A stretch of 64,000 bases of DNA from Bacteroidia bacterium (lineage in GTDB: Bacteria > Bacteroidota > Bacteroidia > CAIKAF01), in NCBI GenBank assembly GCA_016742095.1, contig JACVCJ010000020.1, positions 1 to 64,000 of the forward strand, given 5' to 3'. Under the pieces are notes generated by a model, which saw only the letters and a program-made list of their open reading frames with translations, was not told where the DNA came from and did not search any database. The translations under genes were made by a program, and so were the position numbers. Below, piece by piece: positions 1-7,672 of the stretch (position 1 is the first letter of the stretch; every line of letters starts with the position of its first letter).

Positions 1-187
1 CATATACATAGCAGGCGTTTATAAAGATTTTAATATGAAAAATGCTTTATTTTATATTCATAATAATTTGATATTGTTTTATATATGATTTATTATTTAC
101 TATTCATGCCCTGGATTTCCCATTTCCAGCCTGAACATTATCTTTAAAAAGTACCATTTAATGTTTTAAAAGTTCTACCTTTCGGGC

Positions 188-1105
188 ATGAGTTCAACGG
201 TATATCCCACGTTCGGTATCTGTCACCTGAGCGCCAGCCGTTCGGGCAACGATCTGCTGAATGCCGATCCGCTCGGTTCCTACATCAGCGGCAATCCGCA
301 CCTGCAGACCATGCACAGCCATTCGTTCTATCACCTGGTCTATTTCCGTTCGGGGGCCGGTACGCATACGGTCGATTTTGAAACGTTTCCCGTAGAGCCG
401 GGCATGATCTATTTTATGAAGCCGGGCCAGGTACACCTGTGGAATTTCGAGGGTGTACCCGAAGGCTATATTGTGAATTTTTCGCCTGTTTTTTTCGACC
501 AGCTGTTCATCAGCGGTGGTTTTATCGACCGTTTTCCCTTCTTTATACCGCATGCCGGGCGGCAGGTGCTGCTTTTGCCGGAAGAGCGCCGGGCAGAAAC
601 GGAAGCCCTGCTGGAAGCGGTAGTGCGGGAACAGCAACAGCAGGAACCTTCGTCCCAGCTGATGATCGCCTCCCTGCTGATACAGCTTTTCCTGCAGGTA
701 GACCGCTATTCGGAGCAGAAATACCGGCACGAGGCTGCCGGTTACCAGTCGGCCGTGCTGCGTAAGTTTGAACAGCTGATCGAAACACATTTCCGCACCA
801 AACGCCTGCCCAGGGAATACGCAGAGCTGCTGCACATCACACCGAGCTATCTCAACGCCCTCTGTCGCGACCTGCCGGGCACTTCGGCCGGGGAACTGAT
901 CCGCAACCGAGTGATACTTGAGGCCAAACGCCTGCTGGTGAATTTTGAGCGCAGCGTAAGCGCCGTGGCCCAGGAGCTCAATTTCCACGATACTTCGTAT
1001 TTTATCCGCTTTTTTAAGAAATACAACGGACTTACCCCCGAGCAGTTCCGCCGTTCATTCCGTCCGCAGCAACAGACCTACAGGCAGGAAGAGCAAGATC
1101 ATTAA
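188..1105 (+). CDS. AraC family transcriptional regulator
   Basis: A 305-residue DNA-binding regulator. The N-terminal half looks like a cupin effector domain, with histidines at 43 and 45 and a hydrophobic GMIYFMKPGQVHLW stretch near residues 72-85. The C-terminal ~95 residues form the double helix-turn-helix of the AraC/XylS family and end in the family signature SYFIRFFKKYNGLTPEQFR. The start at 188 follows a very AT-rich upstream stretch (1-187), which is consistent with a promoter region, although I find no exact TAnnTTTG box there. No obvious target gene lies next to it: the next gene downstream is a tRNA on the other strand. The family is secure; effector and targets are unknown. Confidence 0.93.
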   Translation: MSSTVYPTFGICHLSASRSGNDLLNADPLGSYISGNPHLQTMHSHSFYHLVYFRSGAGTHTVDFETFPVEPGMIYFMKPGQVHLWNFEGVPEGYIVNFSPVFFDQLFISGGFIDRFPFFIPHAGRQVLLLPEERRAETEALLEAVVREQQQQEPSSQLMIASLLIQLFLQVDRYSEQKYRHEAAGYQSAVLRKFEQLIETHFRTKRLPREYAELLHITPSYLNALCRDLPGTSAGELIRNRVILEAKRLLVNFERSVSAVAQELNFHDTSYFIRFFKKYNGLTPEQFRRSFRPQQQTYRQEEQDH

Positions 1106-1350
1106 AACATACAGTACGGAGGACCTCCGTGAAAAGTACATTCATGCCCGGCTCTGTTCGTGATCTTTATTGCCATTCCCGGCCTCTTTCCCCGCTGGTG
1201 CCCGGGCCCTGGCTGCGTACGTCTGAATAGGAAGGAGCGGATACTGACATTTTTTTTAATACGGATTAAACCCGGGAGGAGAGAACGGGTCAAAAGTACA
1301 AGACAAGGCCTCTTTGATCCTGTATTCCTCCTGAGTGCGTCTCTCATATG
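1106..1350. other. Intergenic stretch before a terminator
   Basis: About 245 bases separate the AraC stop from a strong plus-strand terminator. The stretch holds a short hairpin at about 1114-1130 (ACGGAG/CTCCGT) with no T-run, and no convincing reading frame. It may simply be a long 3' UTR, or it may encode a small RNA ending at the terminator. Confidence 0.35.
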
Positions 1351-1384
1351 CCCCGGCTGTATTCGTATAGCCGGGGATTTTTTT
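1351..1384 (+). terminator. Rho-independent terminator
   Basis: An 8-bp perfect stem (CCCCGGCT / AGCCGGGG) with a 10-base loop is followed by A and a run of seven T on the plus strand. It ends plus-strand transcription ahead of the convergent tRNA-Leu gene. Confidence 0.85.
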
Positions 1385-1406
1385 AGGATACGGAATGCCC
1401 GGAAAC

Positions 1407-1431
1407 AAAAAAAGGACCCGTTACCGGATCC
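1407..1431 (-). terminator. tRNA-Leu terminator
   Basis: Read on the minus strand, a 7-bp stem (GGATCCG / CGGGTCC, one G:T pair) with a GTAA loop is followed by seven T. It lies 10 bases beyond the 3' end of tRNA-Leu and should terminate it. Confidence 0.85.
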
Positions 1432-1440
1432 TTTCTTCAG

Positions 1441-1522
1441 TGCAGAAGGCGGGACTCGAACCCGCACACCTTGCGGCACACGCCCCTGAAACGTGCGTGT
1501 CTACCAATTTCACCACTTCTGC
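1441..1522 (-). tRNA. tRNA-Leu (anticodon CAG)
   Basis: An 82-base class II tRNA. The acceptor stem pairs GCAGAAG with CTTCTGC and ends with discriminator A; CCA is not encoded. The anticodon stem is CACGT/GCGTG with loop TTCAGGG, giving anticodon CAG, which reads the leucine codon CUG. A long variable arm (GTGCCGCAAGGTGT region) and T-arm GTTCGAGTCC are present. A consensus promoter and a terminator flank it, so it appears to be an independent single-gene unit. Confidence 0.95.
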
Positions 1523-1535
1523 GTTTCTGCGGGTG

Positions 1536-1565
1536 CAAAGATAGAACTTTTATATATCTTCCAAA
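1536..1565 (-). promoter_or_regulatory. Promoter of tRNA-Leu
   Basis: On the minus strand a TTTG box (1562-1565) and a TATCTTTG box (1536-1543) are separated by 18 bases. This matches the Bacteroidota -33 TTTG / -7 TAnnTTTG pattern. The expected start site lies about 10 bases before the tRNA 5' end. Confidence 0.8.
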
Positions 1566-1697
1566 TTTTTCAGGAACTATTTTTTCTGTCTGCCTGCATT
1601 TTTCCGGCTCGCTGCGATGCATTGCCGTGAAATGTACATAGTTAGCTTTTGAAAAAAAATTCATGTAAAATGCATCCGGCAGGCCCGGGAAAGGCCA

Positions 1698-2015
1698 TTA
1701 CAGCTGCGAAAGTCCCTCGAGCTGCCTGAAAACGGGCAGCAGGGTATGCCCGCGTTCGCTGAGCACATATTCGGTATGCAGGGGCTTCAGGCTGATCACA
1801 TTTTTACGGAGCAGGCCTTCCTGTTCCAGTTCTTTCAGCGCAGAAGCGATTCCCTGGCGGTTGGCGCCCGGTATCTGCCGCAGCAGGCTGTTGAAACGCA
1901 GGGGCGATTCGGCGGCCAGGCGGAATATCTGGGGTTTCCATTTGCCGGCCAGCAGTTTCAGCAGGCCTTCGGCAGGGCAGCTTTCGTTGTTTGTTTTATC
2001 CTGTGCGGTGGTCAT
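1698..2015 (-). CDS. HxlR family transcriptional regulator
   Basis: A 105-residue winged-helix regulator of the HxlR/MarR-like group. The core LLKLLAGKWKPQIFRL, the RFNSLLRQIPG segment and ALKELEQEGLLRK match the family. I start it at the ATG at 2015 (MTTAQDK), because the longer frame only adds an unrelated 30-residue extension. A cysteine at residue 13 (ESCPAEG) sits where thiol-sensing HxlR proteins carry their redox cysteine. It is divergent from a DsbA-like thiol oxidoreductase lipoprotein 95 bases away, which suggests redox control of that gene. The regulator class is secure; the redox role is inferred. Confidence 0.9.
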   Translation of the reverse strand: MTTAQDKTNNESCPAEGLLKLLAGKWKPQIFRLAAESPLRFNSLLRQIPGANRQGIASALKELEQEGLLRKNVISLKPLHTEYVLSERGHTLLPVFRQLEGLSQL

Positions 2016-2110
2016 GTTTTTCTGACTTCTTGTTTCGCAAGTCCGGGTTGCCGAACTTTGTACTAAATTACACAATCGGCACCGGCCCGCCAAACCGGCA
2101 AACATTGTAT

Positions 2111-3121
2111 ATGCGAAGAACTATTTTATACACCGCATTGCTCCTGCTGCCTGCATGCAGCGGCAATGCACAGAACAACCAGGTAAAAATGAACGAGAAT
2201 AAACAAACGAACGTAAATCCGCTGCTCTGCGATCCCGAAAAGGGCGCCTGCGAAATGCCCGGAACGTCGGGCGCTACCGGGGAACTGAAGCCCGTATCCG
2301 GCCCGAAACCCGTACACATCGTCTATTTTACAGACCCGATCTGTTCTTCGTGCTGGGGCATAGAACCGCAGCTGCGTAAACTGAAACTGGAATACGGTGC
2401 GTATTTCGACATCGAATACCGTATGGGCGGACTACTGCCTTCCTGGGATATATACAACAGCGGCGGCATCAGTAAACCTTCGGACGTGGCGCATCACTGG
2501 GACGAAGTAAGCGCCTATTACGAAATGCCCATCGACGGCGACGTATGGCTCGAAGATCCGCTGTCGTCGTCCTATCCGCCATCCATCGCCTTTAAAGCGG
2601 CCCAGCTGCAGGATGAGAAAAAAGCCCTGCTGTTCATGCGCCGCATACGCGAAATGGTATTCCTGGAAAAGAAGAACATCACCCGCTGGGAACACCTGGC
2701 ACAGGCGGCCGCCGAAAGCGGACTGGACAGCGTAAAACTGAAGCAGGATCACGAGGGACAGGCCGAAGCGCTTTTCCGCGAAGACCTGAGTCTGGCGCGC
2801 AGTATGGGTGTGCGCGGCTTTCCCACCCTGTTCTTCAGCGACAGTCTGGGCAACCGCCTGATAATGTATGGCGTAAAACCTTACGAAGCCTTTGTGCAGA
2901 CCTTACAGAAACTGCTTCCCGAAGCACAGAAGAAAGAAACGGATACCGGCTGGGAACACCTGTTCGCCCATTATCCCACACTTACCAATAAGGAGTTTGC
3001 GGTATTGAGCGGCCGTACGTACGGCGAGGCGGAACAACTGCTGAAAGGCCTGTACGACCAGAAAAAGCTGCAGCGCACCCAATGTAAGAACGGCGTATTG
3101 TGGAAACGGGCAGGGCAATAA
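2111..3121 (+). CDS. DsbA-family thiol oxidoreductase lipoprotein
   Basis: A 336-residue envelope lipoprotein with a lipobox LPAC (lipidated Cys16), giving the ATG at 2111 as start. A thioredoxin-fold domain carries the DP-I-CSSC-W active site (Cys78, Cys81), the form seen in FrnE/YjbH-type DsbA relatives, and a later GFPT segment supplies the cis-proline. Two extra cysteines (40, 47) precede the fold. The last ~60 residues (from HLFAHYP) look like a small winged-helix-type module. It probably oxidises or isomerises disulfides at the cell envelope. The divergent HxlR regulator is the likely controller. Confidence 0.82.
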   Translation: MRRTILYTALLLLPACSGNAQNNQVKMNENKQTNVNPLLCDPEKGACEMPGTSGATGELKPVSGPKPVHIVYFTDPICSSCWGIEPQLRKLKLEYGAYFDIEYRMGGLLPSWDIYNSGGISKPSDVAHHWDEVSAYYEMPIDGDVWLEDPLSSSYPPSIAFKAAQLQDEKKALLFMRRIREMVFLEKKNITRWEHLAQAAAESGLDSVKLKQDHEGQAEALFREDLSLARSMGVRGFPTLFFSDSLGNRLIMYGVKPYEAFVQTLQKLLPEAQKKETDTGWEHLFAHYPTLTNKEFAVLSGRTYGEAEQLLKGLYDQKKLQRTQCKNGVLWKRAGQ

Positions 3122-3226
3122 AAACTTAGTATACACGTTATATACGGTAAAGAAAAGCTCCTGGAAAACATATACTGATAAGAACCGGCACTGCCGGGTA
3201 TGTTTAACCTTTAATAAAGCAACCGT

Positions 3227-3382
3227 ATGAAGAAGACGATCTTCTGGGTATTGGCTATTCCGGCAGTTCTGCTGACGGGAGCCTGTACCAAAAAGTACAC
3301 CTGCATCGACGCCCAGGGCAATGTAGTGGCCGAAGTGCGCGCAAGCAGCGCTGAAAAGGCCTGTGCCGACTATCTCGAATAG
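3227..3382 (+). CDS. Small lipoprotein, 51 residues
   Basis: A 51-residue reading frame starting MKKTIFWVLAIPAVLLTGAC. It has a lysine-rich start, hydrophobic core and lipobox TGAC (Cys20), so it should be a lipid-anchored envelope peptide of about 32 residues after processing. The mature part contains two more cysteines (in YTCID and KACADY), which could form a disulfide. It lies 105 bases after the DsbA-like lipoprotein gene and just before a plus-strand terminator, so the two may share a transcript. No known family is recognised. Confidence 0.7.
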   Translation: MKKTIFWVLAIPAVLLTGACTKKYTCIDAQGNVVAEVRASSAEKACADYLE

Positions 3383-3402
3383 TTTGGTACAACTCAGGTG
3401 CA

Positions 3403-3436
3403 AACACCTTTCCGCAGGCGGGGAGGTGTTTTTTTA
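3403..3436 (+). terminator. Rho-independent terminator
   Basis: Stem AACACCT/AGGTGTT with an inner CCGC/CGG extension, followed on the plus strand by a T-run. It ends the DsbA-like/small-lipoprotein unit and overlaps the last codons of the convergent response-regulator gene. Confidence 0.75.
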
Positions 3437-4204
3437 TTCGCCGGAAATGCGGCCCTGCAGCCAGTTCTTGAAATTGTTCACCCGTTCGCGGCTTACGATA
3501 TGTCCGCTGTCTGAAGTGCCGGCCGGAGCCAGTTGTAAAATAAGGCGGTTGTTGTAATAGGTGGTTATTTTACGAATGGCGTCGATATGCACGATCACCT
3601 TGCGGTTGATGCGGAAGAACAGCACGCGGTCCAGCATTTTTTCCACCTGGTCCAGCGAATAATCGAGCGGGGTGCGCTGCCCGGAATGCGTAACGGCCCA
3701 TACGATGCCGTCTTCAATGTCGAGGTACGCGATATTGCGGGCTTTTACATATACCAGCTGATTGTTCATTTTACCGGTAAAACGCGTTTCATCGCGGCGC
3801 AACAGAGCTTCGGCAATGCGGGAGAGCTGTTCCTGCGGTTCGGGCCGGAAGCGGGCAAATTTTTCCAGGGCACGCTGCAGATCGCGTATGTCCACGGGTT
3901 TCAGCAGGTAATCGAGACTATAGAGCTTAAAGGCCTGTAAGGCATAATTATCGTAGGCCGTGGTAAAAATAAGCGGAATGCGGCTATTGAGCGTTTCAAA
4001 TATCTCGAAACAGTTGCCGTCCGAAAGCTGTATGTCCATAAAGGCCAGGTCGGCCCCTTCGTCGCCATGGCGGCGGAACCAGGCAATGCCTTCGCTTACG
4101 GAGCCGATCACCTGCGGCACCGTGATCTCCGGGTTGCATTGCCGCAGCAGGCGTATCAGCCGTTCGGCATTATCCCGTTCATCTTCAAAGATCACTATAC
4201 GCAT
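3434..4204 (-). CDS. LytTR-type response regulator
   Basis: A 256-residue response regulator. The receiver domain (1-~120) has the acidic pocket FEDE (7-10), phosphoacceptor Asp57 in FMDIQLSDG and the conserved Lys102 in LLKPV. The C-terminal ~105 residues form a LytTR DNA-binding domain (YVKARNIAYLDIEDG; FRINRKVIVHIDAIRK). It lies 2 bases downstream of a LytS-type histidine kinase gene, so the two form one operon and presumably a cognate two-component system. Targets are unknown. Confidence 0.95.
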   Translation of the reverse strand: MRIVIFEDERDNAERLIRLLRQCNPEITVPQVIGSVSEGIAWFRRHGDEGADLAFMDIQLSDGNCFEIFETLNSRIPLIFTTAYDNYALQAFKLYSLDYLLKPVDIRDLQRALEKFARFRPEPQEQLSRIAEALLRRDETRFTGKMNNQLVYVKARNIAYLDIEDGIVWAVTHSGQRTPLDYSLDQVEKMLDRVLFFRINRKVIVHIDAIRKITTYYNNRLILQLAPAGTSDSGHIVSRERVNNFKNWLQGRISGE

Positions 4205-4206
4205 AC

Positions 4207-5274
4207 TTACAAAATAGGGAGTTTAACAATGAAACGGTCTTCGGTCTCCTGTATACCGATCTGCGTTCCCGAGCTCAGTTCGTAGCGCTTGCGGATGTTT
4301 TCCAGGCCGATGCCCGTAGATGGCTGCATGAGGCTGCGCCGGCACAGGGTATTGGACACCTGCAGCAGTCCTTCGCCGTCGTGTATGCGTATGTGCAGGG
4401 GCTGCAGGGCCGAAAAGCGGTTGTGTTTAATGGCGTTCTCCACCAGCATCTGCAGGGTAGCGGGCGGTATCAGGCCCTGTTGTTTTACGGTTTCGGTGAT
4501 GTCGATATCGAACACGATATGGTCCTGGTGCCGCACCTGCATCAGGAAAATGTACGATTCCAGGAATTCCAGTTCGGCTTCCACGGAGATGAGGTTCTCG
4601 AATTTTTTATCCAGGATATAGCGGTAACACTTGGCCAGGCGCGTAATGTATTCGGCCGAAAGATCGGGGTCTTTGTACACCAGGTTGGTGAGTACGCTGA
4701 GCGAGTTGAAGAAAAAATGCGGTTCCACCTGGTTCATAAGTACGTCGTAGCGGGCCTGTATATTCTCCCGCATCAGGCGTTCGGTCTTTACCTGGTATTC
4801 GTGCCAGCGCCTGTAGTAGAAAATGATGCCGTTAAAGGCCAGTATCAGCATAAAGAACAGGAAAGTGCCAAAATGCATGTCGTAACTGAGCGAGCGGAAA
4901 CTTTGCCAGGCTTCGTAACGGTTGAACAGCAGCACATCGGTAATACCGTAGAAAAAGCCGAACAGCAGGGCTACCAGCAGCCCGTAACCGAGCAGTCCGC
5001 AGCAAAGCAGCCCCATACGCAGGGAAAGGTCGCGGGTGGCCGAACGCCGTTCAATAAAACGCGACAGGCGTACGGCGCCTTCCCATACCAGGAATCCGTA
5101 AGCCACGTACAGCAGGCTGAACATAAAGGAACGGAACCCGTCGGCACGCAGTTCGCCGGCAAAGGTAAGGTCGAACGACTTGAAAATAATGCTGAACGTA
5201 TACAGGGTAAGTATACGCAGGCTGTAGCGGAATACGCGGTTCTCGAAAAGTTTCTGACTGTTCTGGAAATTCAT
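4207..5274 (-). CDS. LytS-type sensor histidine kinase
   Basis: A 355-residue membrane kinase. Hydrophobic segments near residues 19-37, 50-70, 88-110 and 138-155 indicate four membrane passes with almost no periplasmic domain. The His_kinase (PF06580) motif NQVEPHFFFNSLSVLTN carries phosphoacceptor His186. The ATPase part has an N-box QMLVENAIKHN and a STGIGLENIRKRY glycine motif; the usual DxGxG box is weak, as in many kinases of this class. It is the first gene of an operon with the LytTR regulator and probably senses a membrane or lipid signal. Confidence 0.93.
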   Translation of the reverse strand: MNFQNSQKLFENRVFRYSLRILTLYTFSIIFKSFDLTFAGELRADGFRSFMFSLLYVAYGFLVWEGAVRLSRFIERRSATRDLSLRMGLLCCGLLGYGLLVALLFGFFYGITDVLLFNRYEAWQSFRSLSYDMHFGTFLFFMLILAFNGIIFYYRRWHEYQVKTERLMRENIQARYDVLMNQVEPHFFFNSLSVLTNLVYKDPDLSAEYITRLAKCYRYILDKKFENLISVEAELEFLESYIFLMQVRHQDHIVFDIDITETVKQQGLIPPATLQMLVENAIKHNRFSALQPLHIRIHDGEGLLQVSNTLCRRSLMQPSTGIGLENIRKRYELSSGTQIGIQETEDRFIVKLPIL

Positions 5275-5333
5275 CTGCCGGTGGCCTTGGTTTCCGTTTC
5301 AAAAATATTCATAATATCCCGATCCGGGCATGG

Positions 5334-6002
5334 TCAGGATATTTCCTCTTTTTCTCTGAACATCAGCTCCTGGATTTTCGCTTTATCGTCGGTTTCAGAG
5401 CGCAGGTCGAACATGGTGCCGAAAACCCAGTCCCAGAGCGGGGAACTGACCCCGAAGCCTTTTTCTTCGTTGCGGTAATGATGCATCTGGTGATTGCGCC
5501 AGACGGGCTTCAGCCATTCAAAAGGCGGTGCCCAGGCGTGTATGGCGTAGTGCATGCTGGCATACAGCAGGTAACCCAGCACAAAGCCCGGGAAAAAGAT
5601 AAAGGCATACCTGCCCGAAAACAGGTAAAAGGCCGAGAACAATACCGATGAAATGATGAGGCTGGGCACAGGCGGCATAAAAAGACGCTGCCGGTCGCGC
5701 GGGTAATGATGGTGATTGCCGTGCAGCGTATAGGCGAACTTCTGTATGCGTTTGCTGCGGCTGATCATGTGAAAGATGTAGCGGTGGGCCAGGTATTCGA
5801 ACAGGGTCCAGGAGAGCATGGCCAGGAAAAAGATAAGGACAATGCGCCAGACCGCCACGTGCAGGCCTGCATAACTATACCAGAGCATAGCGCCGATAAT
5901 GGGGATGTACATGCCCCAGATAACCAGGGGATGCGCTTTGGTAAGGGCTTCGAGAACAGGATTTTTAAAAAGACGGGCTTGTCCGCTATTCTGTATCTGC
6001 AT
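5334..6002 (-). CDS. Fatty acid hydroxylase / sterol desaturase family enzyme
   Basis: A 222-residue integral membrane di-iron enzyme. Histidine clusters at H73-x4-H78 (HRYIFH), H94-H98 (HGNHHHYP), H151/H155 and H171-H175 (HQMHH) form the metal site. The context EYLAHRYIFH, HGNHHHYP and SPLWDWVFGT resembles fatty-acid 2-hydroxylases (FA2H/Scs7 type), so hydroxylation of a membrane acyl chain is the likeliest reaction. I use the ATG at 6002. A longer frame reaches 6161 but would have to cross the terminator of the upstream VOC gene. Confidence 0.85.
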   Translation of the reverse strand: MQIQNSGQARLFKNPVLEALTKAHPLVIWGMYIPIIGAMLWYSYAGLHVAVWRIVLIFFLAMLSWTLFEYLAHRYIFHMISRSKRIQKFAYTLHGNHHHYPRDRQRLFMPPVPSLIISSVLFSAFYLFSGRYAFIFFPGFVLGYLLYASMHYAIHAWAPPFEWLKPVWRNHQMHHYRNEEKGFGVSSPLWDWVFGTMFDLRSETDDKAKIQELMFREKEEIS

Positions 6003-6122
6003 AAATTTTTCGTTGAAACGGTACAAATGTGCAGACAGGACAGGATACAGACACTCAATTAAAGGGTGAACCGTACCGAAATGTACCCGAACCGTTGTAA
6101 AAAAAGCCTGAACCGTACGCAT

Positions 6123-6158
6123 AAAAAAATCCCGGAGAAACATCGGTTCCGCCGGGAT
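6123..6158 (-). terminator. Terminator of the VOC gene
   Basis: On the minus strand an ATCCCGG/CCGGGAT stem is followed by seven T. It lies 20 bases after the stop of the VOC gene at 6179-6613. Confidence 0.8.
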
Positions 6159-6178
6159 CACTGCGTTTAAAGATCGCG

Positions 6179-6613
6179 TTATTTTTGTTCGTAGTCGTAG
6201 TTCACCATCCAGTTGATGCCGAATTTATCGGTGAACATACCGAAAAGGGCGCCCCAGAAGGTCTTTTCCAGCGGCATGTTTACCTGGCCGCCGGCCGAAA
6301 GTGCGTTAAAGATGCGGTTCGCTTCTTCTTCAGAATCCGTGTTCACCGAAAGCTGGATGTTGTTACCGATCACGGTGTGGGAGGCCCATTCGCCGCCGAT
6401 ATCGCTGCCCATGAGAACGGTCTCTTTGCTGATGGGCAGAGAGATGTGCATGATCTTTTCGCCGTCGGTCCCAGCGGCATGGCTGCCTTCGGTGGGAGGC
6501 ATGTCTTTGTAACGGCCAATGTAGGGGAATTCACCGCCGAACACGGACCTGTAAAAGTTAAAGGCTTCTTCACAATTGCCTTTGAAATTGAGGTATGCAT
6601 TTACCTGTGCCAT
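6179..6613 (-). CDS. VOC family protein, PhnB-like
   Basis: A 144-residue vicinal-oxygen-chelate fold protein of the PhnB-like (3-demethylubiquinone methyltransferase-like) subgroup. It starts AYLNFKGNCEEAFNFYRSVFGG and ends FWGALFGMFTDKFGINWMVNY, both hallmarks of the group. Members are often small binding or modifying proteins of unknown substrate. Its sequence parallels the C-terminal half of the SRPBCC-VOC fusion at 12.6-13.6 kb, so the two may be paralogues. A TfoX-domain gene and another VOC gene lie just upstream on the same strand. Confidence 0.9.
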   Translation of the reverse strand: MAQVNAYLNFKGNCEEAFNFYRSVFGGEFPYIGRYKDMPPTEGSHAAGTDGEKIMHISLPISKETVLMGSDIGGEWASHTVIGNNIQLSVNTDSEEEANRIFNALSAGGQVNMPLEKTFWGALFGMFTDKFGINWMVNYDYEQK

Positions 6614-6652
6614 ACGATCGTTTTTTTAGGTTTTTAAATGATAGATCCGTTT

Positions 6653-7003
6653 TTAGCTGCCGGTTTTTTTTTTCTTTGCGGCCTTTGCCAGGGGATTAAA
6701 GGCCAGGCAGAGGTCTACCCAGTAGCGGAACCCGGCGGCGGTACGCATACCTTCTTCCGATACCAGCACACAGCCCTTCATGACCCGTTTGCCGGAACGC
6801 ATTTCGCGGCAGCCACGTTTTTCCAGGGCCTCAGCAAGGGCTTCTTCACCCACGCGGCACATCATTTCATCGCCCATGACACCGATACACATTTTATCGT
6901 TTACCATGTAACAGATACCGCCGAACATACGTTTTTCGGTTACCTGCGGTTCGTTTACCAGGGCTTCGCGGATGCGGTCGCTCAGTTCTTCGTTAAAAGC
7001 CAC
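6653..7003 (-). CDS. TfoX N-terminal domain protein
   Basis: A 116-residue protein made of a single TfoX_N domain (TEKRMFGGICYMVNDKMCIGVMGDEMMCRV), with a lysine-rich tail. Stand-alone TfoX_N proteins are common in soil Bacteroidota and sit in clusters with VOC, SRPBCC and ArsR genes. They are not the competence regulator itself, and their biochemical role is not established. The gene lies 10 bases after the VOC gene at 7014-7412 on the same strand, so they are probably co-transcribed. Confidence 0.9.
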   Translation of the reverse strand: MAFNEELSDRIREALVNEPQVTEKRMFGGICYMVNDKMCIGVMGDEMMCRVGEEALAEALEKRGCREMRSGKRVMKGCVLVSEEGMRTAAGFRYWVDLCLAFNPLAKAAKKKKTGS

Positions 7004-7013
7004 GGGAAAAAGG

Positions 7014-7412
7014 TTAGTTATCTGCGTGCAGCGCCATGCGGTTGCCTTCGGAATCTACAAAAAAGGCCATGTACCCCATATTGTCGCCGATCTCGGTACG
7101 GGGCATCAGTACCTTGCCGCCGGCGCCTTCGATACGGTCGATCACCGCCTGTATGTCCGGGTTGGCGTTGAGGTAGATCACCGGGCCGTCCATAGAGGGC
7201 CTCATCAGGTCGTTCTTTACCAGGGCCCCGGAAACCTTACCGGAAGTGCCTTCGGTATCAAAGGGGAAGAAGGTTATTTCCATGCCCATCATTTCGGTGG
7301 TTTCCATGCGGATGTCCAGGATGGTCTCGTAGAATTTTTTGGCCCGCGGGGTATCCGTAACGGGTATCTCGAACCAGTTGAGGGCATTTGTTTTTTCGCT
7401 GATCTTTTCCAT
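7014..7412 (-). CDS. VOC family protein (glyoxalase-like)
   Basis: A 132-residue glyoxalase/bleomycin-resistance-fold protein, starting at the ATG at 7412 (MEKISEKTNALNWFEIPV). Segments TPRAKKFYETILD, GPVIYLNANPDIQAVIDRIE and GYMAFFVDSEGNRMALHA give the paired beta-alpha-beta modules of the fold. The substrate is unknown. It is the first gene of a likely VOC-TfoX unit and has a good -7 box 20 bases upstream. Confidence 0.9.
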   Translation of the reverse strand: MEKISEKTNALNWFEIPVTDTPRAKKFYETILDIRMETTEMMGMEITFFPFDTEGTSGKVSGALVKNDLMRPSMDGPVIYLNANPDIQAVIDRIEGAGGKVLMPRTEIGDNMGYMAFFVDSEGNRMALHADN

Positions 7413-7431
7413 AATGTTGTCGTTACATGTA

Positions 7432-7439
7432 CAAAAATA
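7432..7439 (-). promoter_or_regulatory. -7 promoter box of the VOC-TfoX unit
   Basis: TATTTTTG on the minus strand fits TAnnTTTG. It predicts a transcription start near 7428 and a 16-base leader before the ATG at 7412. Confidence 0.6.
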
Positions 7440-7672
7440 GACATTATCGTATGCGGATCTGTACTTTACAAAAAGGTAATATGGTGAATGAACCTGCTTT
7501 CGTGACCCCGGAAAAAAGCGCTTCTGCCGTTTCGACGGGCCAAGTCCCTGGCAGGGAACGGGTAAACCTGTGCAGCCGCACCGGGAAGGTAATCTTACCG
7601 GTCCTGTTCTACCTGCTTTGACGCTGCATGTGTGCATACAAAAAATAAAAGTGTACTTTCACCTCAGCACAC

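Noticed and set aside
1160-1489. 109-codon plus-strand frame overlapping tRNA-Leu
   Set aside because: It runs across a terminator and into the tRNA gene, and has no protein features.
6003-6161. 53-residue N-terminal extension of the fatty-acid hydroxylase-type gene
   Set aside because: It would cross the terminator of the upstream VOC gene, and the family alignment begins only after it.
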